Positions 55,741 to 64,000 of a DNA stretch of 64,000 bases are shown in pieces. The notes under the pieces were generated by a model. It saw nothing but the letters and a program-made list of their open reading frames with translations, did no database searches and had not been told where the DNA came from. The DNA is from Litsea cubeba. Taxonomy: Eukaryota > Streptophyta > Magnoliopsida > Laurales > Lauraceae. The stretch lies in assembly GCA_012931725.1 (NCBI GenBank), contig CM022946.1, forward strand, positions 77,276,744 through 77,340,743, written 5' to 3'. Made by a program: the position numbers and the translations under genes. Position 1 is the stretch's first letter; every line of letters begins with the position of its first letter.

Positions 55741-56090
55741 TTAATGATGGTCTATTATTAACATCAGTGTCATGTATCTCATACATTGTGGGAGTTAACA
55801 AATAGAAGCCATTGATTACCTTGTCAGAAAATATAAGAGTACCGCTCCTCTTTAAGAAAATTTAATTACCAAAAGTAACTGAATAACTCTTATTCATCAT
55901 ACTAGAAATTAAAATTTCGTCTTAAAATGGTACATATAATGTATCTGACAAAATCAACTTAATATTTGAAAGCAACTAAGTTACTACTCCTACTGACACT
56001 GCTTCTGCCTTGGCTTCCGATCCCAGGTTAACAATGATTTCTCCGTCATTAATCCTCCTGGTTACCTGTAACTCCTACAACATATTCCTG

Positions 56091-56131
56091 ATGTAATTAG
56101 TTGCACTAAAGTCTACAAACCAAGATTCTGA
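56091..56131 (-). pseudogene. Copia protease active-site remnant
   Basis: Reads SWFVDFSATNYI where Copia proteases have a WxxDSGA-type motif, so the active-site Ser-Gly is altered. It lies between the zinc knuckle and the pre-integrase remnant, as expected. Confidence 0.65.
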
Positions 56132-56153
56132 AGTACTAGTTGAAAAACTATCT

Positions 56154-57008
56154 TTAGAAAACAAATGACTCAATCATACCTGAGGTCTTTTCCTTTGACA
56201 GAAATCGTGGACAATTCCTCCTCCAATGTCCTGTCATACCACAGTGGAAACACTTTCCTTTTGCTCCCTTACCCTTGACCTTGGCCACACCACTAGTGGA
56301 ACCATACTCCACCTTAGGACCTTTGATGACTAATTTCTTCTTGCTATCCCGGTCTTTGCCTTTCGGTTTAGACTTAGCAAATGACTTTTCTGTCATGAGG
56401 GCAGTTGGTCTTTTCTTCATGATTTCCTCAACTACCAGCTGGCGAGACAGCTCAGCTATAGTCATTTCCAATTTATTATAATTGATCTCGAAATGTTTGA
56501 ATGAGTCTGGTAGTGATTGAATGATCATGTCGATCTGCATTTCTGTATCAAACATAGTCCCCAGTACATCTTACTCATTCAATGCCAACTTCATTTGTAA
56601 CAAATGTTTTTGTACTGGGGTTCCCTCAGCCATCTTTGTCTCCATCAGCACTTTTACAGCAGCCTGCCTAGCAGGCCTGACCTGGTCTGCAAACATCTCC
56701 TTTAAGTTCGATATAATATCGTATGCCGACTTATAGGATTGATGTTGTTCTTGCAAAACAGTAGACATGGATGCCTGAATAAAACATCTGGCCATCTCAT
56801 TATTTTTGGTCCACTTGGTGTAAAAGTTTTTCACAATCTGTGGTGCATCAGGCTCAGGCTCAGGAAGGGGGGGTATTAGAAGGACATATTTGCAACTTGA
56901 AGATGTCAAGATAATATCCAGGTTCCTTTTCCAGTCGACATAGTTGGATCCCATCAACTTGTTCTGGTTGAGGATGGTCGCAAGTGGATTGAAAGTATTT
57001 GAATTCAT
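56154..57008 (-). pseudogene. Copia gag, frameshifted
   Basis: Two frames: 56571-57008 begins near MNSNTFNPLATILNQNKLMG with the Copia capsid wording NYVDWKRNLDIILTSS and VLMETKMAEGTPVQKHLLQM; 56154-56555 continues with IIQSLPDSFKHFEINYNKLE and ends in a nucleocapsid knuckle CFHCGMTGHWRRNC. A stop and frame change between 56555 and 56575 separates them. Otherwise gag is the best preserved gene of this element. Confidence 0.85.
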
Positions 57009-58720
57009 GCTGTATAAATTAAAGCACATAACCATACATTCAATGAAAGAATATAAATGACATTAGGGTTTAGTATTCTACCAAATTCATATGGGAATCC
57101 TCATAAGCACTGAATTTAGAATACATCGGAATCCCAATCCCCTAGGGCATGCCTCCTTGGGGAGTGCAAATGCCCCATAGATTGGTGCGGATCAAAGTCA
57201 TCAAAATTAAGATTAAGACTAATTATCCTTGATCCCCAATCATTCACTATCATCTAGGTATCTCATACCAAATAATGTATGACTCCCGATTATCTTTGGT
57301 TTCTAAAATACATGAGGCAAATCCTTGGGGATACTACATCATTATTTTAGTTAAGTGTGACCCACCAACTAATATTGCATGACAACCGCGATGGGCAGCT
57401 CCTCCTTGGGGAGTGAACCCCCACCACGTCTCATCAATACTATCCATAGGAGATCCATATCTAGTAACCAGACAAATAAAAGCCCTCCGTGGGGAACGGC
57501 CACTCTCTTGGTGGCGCGAGGCTAATACTTTCCTTACAATGGACCTATGGTGGAAAACCATGGGGATTTCTAAAATTAAATGCCCCGCTCCCACTTAATA
57601 TTTTAGAATTGAGGATTTCCTTTTAAGGTATTAGGGCCCACATATATGAATATATGAATCATCAAATCATCTCATGATATGATATAAGATTGGTTTCAAG
57701 TCAAGTTATTTTAAGGAAAGTCCAGTTTCTTAAATTAGTGTTACCAATGTTTCCATCTCATGGGTCATCAACACTAATTAGAACTCTTTCCAAAAATTAA
57801 TTTGATTTGACCAATATTAGTAACTTGCTATGTTTGGATCAGATTTGGAAACATTCTAAATAAAGCATTCAACTATAAATAGAAAACACAAAAATTAGAA
57901 ACTAGTCCTCTCCTCCACATGGCCCAAGCGGAATAGACTTCTTAGACTTCTAGACTTTCCAAAAATTTGGAATTCCTCAAACACTTTGGGAAACTCCAAA
58001 ACACCTTTGGTAATCTTCAAACTCTTTGATTAGGAGTCCAACTTCACTTTCCTTCTTAGTCTCGGACATCGCCAGAATTTACAAATTAAGAAAATTACAT
58101 AAATTCCTATGTCTCTACGATGAGACTTACATGATAATCTATTAATGGAAATAAAAGGCTCATAGGGAATTTCACCATGCCTTGCCCTAAACCGGGAAAA
58201 CAAGGAAACCATGATGCCCTTTACAACTTGCCAAAAATAAACATTCAACCATAAAAGAAAGTAAAAAGACTTGTGGGCCATATGGAGAGAACATGATAAC
58301 CTGCATGTTAGTATCTCATACTAGCAAAGCAACTCACAAAGCCGGGTTACCAAACAATAATGGAAAGATAGGATGCCAAATATTGCCACTACTTTGATTC
58401 ATGCCCCCTACGCAGAGGGGGTCCGGGGGTGTCCCCCGGTGGGGTTCGAGCTTGGTCGACCTGCCTAATGGAAATCCGCAAGTTGAGTTTTTCTATTTCG
58501 TGTCCAACCATCTCCAAAACTCTTTTGAAGATTCCCAATGGCTTCCTACCATCATTCCATCATTGTTAGACCCTTTTGTGACTATCCAAATATGGACTTA
58601 CTAATTATCCAAGCAAAACCATCAAAACTGATCCGTACATAGCCCTTGATCTATCCTCTTCGCATCTCATGTAAAGATTAGATCAAGCTTACTGATCTAA
58701 CATGATAAGAGATGAGGTAA
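57009..58720. other. Leader region of Copia element
   Basis: 1.7 kb between PBS and gag, AT-rich, without a credible ORF. CTCCTTGGGGAGTG words recur near 57150 and 57400, and a GC hairpin pair lies at 58404-58439. Confidence 0.6.
58404..58439. repeat. Two adjacent GC hairpins in Copia leader
   Basis: CCCCCT/AGGGGG around ACGCAG (58404-58421), then CCGGGGG/CCCCCGG around TGT (58423-58439). They lie about 280 nt downstream of the PBS in sense, in otherwise AT-rich sequence. Confidence 0.8.
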
Positions 58721-58733
58721 GGCTCTGATACCA
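58721..58733 (-). other. Primer binding site of Copia element
   Basis: Sense TGGTATCAGAGCC, complementary to initiator Met tRNA, two bases from the LTR. Confidence 0.92.
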
Positions 58734-58735
58734 AT

Positions 58736-60123
58736 TGTTGGAAATAGGGTGGGCCTCCAGGATAGGTTTAAAAAACTTTTGACCCACTTGACGCAGGGAT
58801 CAACTATCCAGAAGGCTATAAAACCCAATCCAAATCTATGTCCTCAATCTCAGCCATCATGATCAGTATGACAATCTATCTAGAAGATAGAAACAACAAC
58901 TAACAAGCATCCATGATAATCTACAACATGCAAGGAAGTGGATTATCCTTTGGAGCTCGGTTGTGCTCTAATGGAGGAGTTGCGTCTTTCTTTGATGATG
59001 AAACTCTTTCACTAATCAAATAGGGATCTCCAAGACCTCTTGATCTTCCACACTATGACCCGTATTAGATTCTCCTTTTTCTCAAGAAGATGGTGGGATT
59101 TCCAAGAGAAAACTACTAGGAACTCTAGGGAGGAACTAGAAAGAGAACTAGAAGAGGGAGAGGAGAAAGACCATGTGCAACTATTGCACAAAAGGACCTT
59201 GGGCGTGAATCCCAATGCTAGGAAAGTGCATGGACGTCCAAGGCCTCCTCTCCTCTTATTTATAGCTTTTGCAAACTGCCTCCTCTTTACTAATTACAAT
59301 AGAAGTCTTACTGCCATCAATTAGTAACTTACTATTTCATAATTAGAAGTCTCACTTCAAATATAATTAGTAACTTTCTAATTCCTTTCTAATTAAAATA
59401 GAAGTCTCACTTCTACTAAAATTAGTAAGTCCACTATTACCACTATTAGAAGTCTCACTTCAAATAGAAATAGTAACTTTCCTTTTAGAGTTCAACTAGA
59501 ATTAGATACTTTCTAATAATTGGGCTAGCGTGGGGACCACTAGGGATTCCTTAGAAAGCTGGCTCCAACTGGGACACGCGACCCCAAATCTCATGTGTAA
59601 TCCGGGCCCACAGTTAATTGCAAATAACTCCACTATATAAATGCAATTGAACTCCAGTCTTAAGAATATTACATAGAAGACCCTAAACTTCCACATTAGC
59701 ACAAGTAGACCCCTCTATCAATATCCCTGGATCAATTTGACCTGTCTTTCAAACTAGATCCATATCTTATTATCCTTGAGCCCCAATTAATTATAATGAT
59801 CAATAGGTACCTTTCCAATTAACTCTTAATCGGAATGGGTGCGCACTTACCAATGATAAATCCATTAATTGGCACAAGGGGATATTAGAGATAGATTCCA
59901 TCTTGACCATTGAATGTTCCCACAGCTCTACTACCTTGTACCAAAATCACCGAGGTGTTGACCTACAGTTGGCCTCACTCATTGGTGACTCAAAGCAAAT
60001 GAATAGATAAAAACTTGAGTTCATTAATGTCTCAGGATTGAGAGCCTATTGCTAGGGAATTATGAGAGCAGACCTTAAAATAAAGTCAGTGTTTATAAGG
60101 TGCTTCTCATGGTCCTTCAATAC
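58736..60123 (-). repeat. Truncated Copia LTR next to PBS
   Basis: Starts TGTTGGAAATAGGG like a full LTR but stops after GGTCCTTCAATAC, 1388 bp, lacking the last 0.38 kb on + (the 5' end, U3, in sense). It is followed without any spacer by a full LTR. TATA motif at 59256-59265. Confidence 0.92.
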
Positions 60124-61893
60124 TGTTGGAAATAGGGTGGGCCTCTATGATAGGTTTCAAAAACTTTTGACCCACTTGACGCAGGGATCAACTATCCAGA
60201 AGGCTATAAAACCCAATCCAAGATCTATGTCCTCAATCTCAGCCATCATGATCAGTATGACAATCTATCTAGAAGATAGAAACATCAACTAACTAGCATC
60301 CAAAATAATCTACAACATGCAAGGAAGTGGATTATACCTTTGGAGCTCGGTTGTGCTCTAATGGAGGAGTTGCGTCTTTCTTTGATGATGAAACGCTTTC
60401 ACTAATCAAATAGGGATCTCCAAGACCTCTTGATCTTCCACGCTATGACCCGTATTAGATTCTCCTTTTTCTCAAGAAGATGGTGGGATTTCCAAGAGAA
60501 AACTACTAGGAACTCTAGGGAGGAACTAGAAACAGAACTAAAAGAGGGAGAGGAGAAAGACCATGTGCAACTATTGCACAAAAGGACCTTGGGCGTGAAT
60601 CCCAATGCTAGGAAAGTGCATGGACGTCCAAGGCCTCCTCTCCTCTTATTTATAGCTTTTGCAAGCTGCCTCCTCTTTTCTAATTACAATAGAAGTCTTA
60701 CTTCCATTAATTAGTAACTTACTATATCATAAATAGAAGTCTCACTTCAAATATTATTAGTAACTTTCTAATTCCTTTCTAATTAAAATAGAAGTCTCAC
60801 TTCTACTAAAATTAGTAAGTCCACTATTACCACTATTAGAAGTCTCACTTCAAATAGAAATAGTAACTTTCCTTTTAGAGATCAACTAGAATTAGATACT
60901 TTCTAATAATTGGGCTAGCGTGGGGACCACTAGGGATTCCTTAGAAAGCTGGCTCCAACTGGGACACGCGACCCCAAATCTCATGTGTAATCCGGGCCCA
61001 CAGTTAATTGCAAATAACTCCACTATATAAATGCAATTGAACTCCAGTCTTAGGAATATTACATAGAAGACCCTAAACTTCCACATTACCACAAGTAGAC
61101 CCCTCTATCAATATCCATGGATCAATTTGACTTGTCTTCCAAACTAGATCCATATCTTATTATCCTTGAGCCCCAATTAATTATAATGATCAATAGGTAC
61201 CTTTCTAATTAACTCTTAATCGGAATGGGTGCGCACTTACCAATGATAAATCCATTAATTGGCACAAGGGGATATTAGAGATAGATTCCATCTTGACCAT
61301 TGAATGTTCCCACAGCTCTACTACCATGTACCCAAATCACCGAGGTGTTGACCTACAGTTGGCCTCACTCATTGGTGACTCAAAGCAAATGAATAGATAG
61401 AAACTTGAGTTCATTAATGTCTCAGGATTGAGAGCCTATTGCTAGGGAATTATGAGAGCAGACCTTAAAATAAAGACAGTGTTTATAAGGTGGTTCTCAT
61501 GGTCCTTCAATACATCCAATGTACCAGCACTATGATCCAGAATCTTCCATTTTGTTGATCGAGACAAATCACACTATCTCATAGTGATCAAAATGCTGCA
61601 ACCTTGTCAGTATGAGATGTCCAGTCTCATCACTGGTTGTGAAGATATTTTAAGTATAAGATTTGTCACACATGTCTCCCGTATGTGGATCTCATCCATA
61701 CACATGTGTTACATCTAATATACTTGTGGACCCCAGTTCATCACATGAACCATCATGTCATTTGTATTGGTTATGTGCATGTATATAATAAATCACCATT
61801 CATCTCATGAAAGAAAAGCATGAATATACTGATAAATAAAGAAATAAATCAACTTATTATATCATCTACTGGATTGAGTCCATAAAACTAACA
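60124..61893 (-). repeat. Full Copia 5' LTR
   Basis: 1770 bp, TGTTGGAAATAG to ATAAAACTAACA, followed by the CTATG duplication. TATA motif at 60646-60655. The outer boundary is therefore an authentic integration end. Confidence 0.93.
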
Positions 61894-61898
61894 CTATG
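61894..61898. repeat. Target site duplication of Copia element (right)
   Basis: CTATG, matching 47736-47740. Confidence 0.95.
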
Positions 61899-63841
61899 TC
61901 CAATAAAAAGCTAAGTAGACGGGCTGAAAAGCCACGTCTAAGCCATTGGAGGCAGAAGGAGAAGGCAAGGGGGGGGGGTGCCACCAAGGGACTTTTGTCA
62001 CCTTGTAGCGGTGGTCGGTGTAGAACTTCCGCAGAGTTTTCTCTTTTTCTTTCTCTTAGATTTCTGATGCCTTATTCTGTCTGAATTTCCAGATTTTCTG
62101 CAGTCTGTCGTGCTGTCTTTTCTTCTTGGAGTGCTCTCCTATTTATAGGTTTTTTGGTAGCCATTTAGGAGGATTTATGGGCTTTTATTGTCATTAAGCC
62201 GCATAATGGGAGGAGTTACATGATTTAATTCCTTTATTTTGTAACTCCTTTTTCTTGGCTTTTGATTGGCTGAAGGAGATTGAGGGCATTTAATCGCCAT
62301 TAATCGCCATGATGGGAGGAGTTTCATCGGTTAAATGCCATGAATCAATTGACTTGTAACTCCCGGATGCTTGCTTCTGATTCGGCCGTCCAAAGAAATG
62401 GATTAATGACTATAATAAAGTTAGTCAATTAATCGCATTAAGTGGTCGCCGAGCAGTTGAAGAGTCGCGGGCCGTGCCGCGTCTTTTGGGATTCTTTTGG
62501 TGATGATCATCGATAGATCTTCATGTAGATCGACATCGGATGACCATGTAACTTCAGGTATTGGTTGCCAACAGTGGGTCGGTGCCATCTGTCCTGTCGA
62601 TTTCTCGATCGGTCGGGTAGAAAGTACACTTTTTTGTTTGACCGGTTGGCGATCAATGTTGATTTTGATACTCTTGATGATTGACCCGTGATTTTGACTG
62701 ATCTCAAAGGATTTGGAGTCTCAAAAGTATGAATTTTAGAAAATCATAGGGGTCGGACTCTCCGAATCGCGAAAAACGATGAAAAACGGGGTTTCCGGGG
62801 CCCTCCCGGCGACCCTGGAGGGGTTTTCACCCCTTTTTGTCGCGTTTTGCGTCCGTTTTTGATGTTTTTCGATTCTATTTTCTTCTGTATCTTTTTTGAC
62901 ATTTTTTTATCACTTATTGGCCTGATTTCCCTGTAGAAAACTTGATGAGAATCCTTGCATTTTGGTTTGCAAAGTTTCCAATTTTCCAAGAAAGCCGAAG
63001 ACTTTGTCGCGCAGAGCTGCCGATTTTCCGTCAGAAGCTGAAATTAGGTCAAAAGATGTCGGAATGACCTGAAATCTGGGGTGAAGCCTCCTGAGCAATA
63101 AATAAGACGAACCAAAGGCTTTTGTTTGAGTTTTGAAGCCGTTTGGGGCCCTATCCCCTGTAGACTTGTTTTTGTTGCGATGAAGATGTTGCGGCTTGAT
63201 GTGCGGTCAACCGATGTTCGATTGACTTGAAATTTGACAGGGAACCTACTGGAGTCATTTTAAGATGATCCGCAGGCTCTGTCTTGGAAACAGTGGTCCC
63301 GGGGAGCTTCGCCGCCGAGAGGCCTAATTTCGCTTCCGAGCGTCAAAGTCTGGTCAAATGTTCTCGAAATAACATGAAATTTGTCGTTTAGCCCTTTGTA
63401 AGCATTTTGAAGCCGTCCATGTGCTCCATGTGATGAGTGATGGCCTCGGTGGTTCTCGCCACCGAAAGGCTTGATTTAGCTGCGCGAGGGTTGATGTAGG
63501 GTCTAACATTGTCGGTTTGACTCGGAACTTGACGTGGAGCCTTTTGGATGTATTTTGAGACCATCCATCGGCTCTGATCGAATATTTGGTGTCTCCGATG
63601 CTTTCGCCGCCGGGAGCTCCTTTTCAGCTGTCGGAGAAGCGAAGTTAGGCCAAATGATTTTGAAATGGCCCGAAACTTCTTTTGTACTCCTCTTTTGGCT
63701 GTGTTGAAGGATCTTGCAGTTTTTGTTTGATTCTGACAAGATTTGATTTTTTGGAAGTAGCATTCCCTTTTTATGGCAGATTGCGACTTCATGCAGCTTT
63801 TTGGACCTTGAAGAGGCAAAGTGACTTTTTTGGTGTCAACA
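61899..63841 (-). repeat. Array monomer M9, right part
   Basis: Completes M9 (about 2099 bp in total). TATA motif at 62139-62148. The G-tract palindrome is altered (GGGGTGCCACCAAGG), and it shares the 28-bp GC-hairpin deletion with M8. Confidence 0.88.
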
Positions 63842-64000
63842 AGGAGATTGTTGGGGACTCGTTCAGATTGACAGTCGCAATCCATATGTGGACTTCGCCA
63901 TCATCTATGCAGTTGAGAACAGAGGATGCTATTGATTCGCTTGGCTTGGTTATAACCTCAGATTTTTAGAGGACAAAGACCAAGATGAGGTCCTATGTCC
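63842..64000 (-). repeat. Array monomer M10 (partial)
   Basis: Begins AGGAGATTGTTGGGG and is cut by the window edge, so the array continues beyond. Confidence 0.85.

Larger units (their letters stand above)
47741..61893 (-). mobile_element. Tork/Angela-like Copia LTR retrotransposon, decayed, with solo-LTR insertion
   Basis: 14.15 kb including the 3.86-kb solo LTR in its 3' LTR. The initiator-Met PBS lies next to the right LTR and the purine tract next to the left LTR, so the orientation is minus. Internal order in sense: leader, gag, protease, GAG-pre-integrase, integrase, RT, RNase H, with many stops and frameshifts. The integrase-before-RT order is diagnostic of Copia; wording such as RKLYMVK-IVQRGDV resembles the Tork/Angela group. 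The 5' end has a full LTR followed directly by a truncated one. Confidence 0.9.

Noticed and set aside
60124..61893. The full LTR as a separate solo LTR inserted into the truncated one
   Set aside because: Such an insertion would duplicate AATAC-type bases and leave the rest of the first LTR to its right; instead CTATG, the duplication of the whole element, follows.
1..64000. Host protein-coding genes, tRNA or rRNA genes
   Set aside because: Every long ORF resolves to a transposable element domain or repeat. No tRNA cloverleaf or rRNA sequence was recognised by reading; a tRNA scan was not possible here.

Overview
This window is plant nuclear DNA, almost certainly pericentromeric or other repeat-rich heterochromatin of a flowering plant. 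No host gene is visible. Everything recognisable is either a tandem repeat array or an LTR retrotransposon nested inside it. The families are plant-specific: a Tat/Ogre-type Ty3/Gypsy element with a second (archaeal-type) RNase H and an antisense plant-mobile-domain gene, a SIRE/Maximus-like Copia derivative, a Tork/Angela-like Copia element and a solo LTR of Tekay/Del type. The species cannot be named from the sequence.

Layout. The background is a head-to-tail array of about 2.13-kb monomers (1-7206, 37224-47740, 61899-64000; eleven monomers or parts of monomers). Each monomer is a 3'-truncated copy of the LTR of a Tat-type element. A Tat/Ogre element (7207-37218, minus strand, 5-bp target duplication CGGTG) sits inside one monomer. 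A SIRE-like element (18109-25636, minus strand, duplication TGATT) sits inside the pol gene of the Tat element. A Tork-like Copia element (47741-61893, minus strand, duplication CTATG) interrupts another monomer, and its 3' LTR is interrupted by a solo LTR (49264-53122, duplication ATATT). All four insertions keep exact target duplications, so the order is clear: array, then Tat then SIRE-like; and array, then Copia then solo LTR.

Tat element, in sense (minus) order: 5' LTR, PBS-like site, 1.5-kb repeat-bearing leader, gag, an acidic linker, protease, RT with inactive gRNH and intact aRNH motifs, [SIRE-like insertion], integrase, a 3' untranslated segment with hairpin minisatellites, a spliced gene on the opposite strand (plant mobile domain protein, 10647-15313), more hairpin repeats, PPT, 3' LTR. 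The pol frame is continuous across the nested insertion, but the coding unit carries in-frame stops and local frameshifts, so this copy is probably defective.

The most unusual signals are structural. (i) The SIRE-like element has no pol; in its place are about 1.7 kb of consecutive stem-loops whose loops repeatedly carry the same word (ATATAACTA on the + strand, TAGTTATAT in element sense). (ii) The Tat 3' region has nine 30-nt hairpins whose outer and inner stems change in a compensatory way, and a second set of four 65-bp repeats with covarying stems. (iii) A satellite has been built from truncated LTRs. (iv) An antisense gene inside the Tat element can be modelled with a ten-nucleotide first coding exon. 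(v) The 5' end of the Copia element carries a full LTR joined directly to a truncated LTR.
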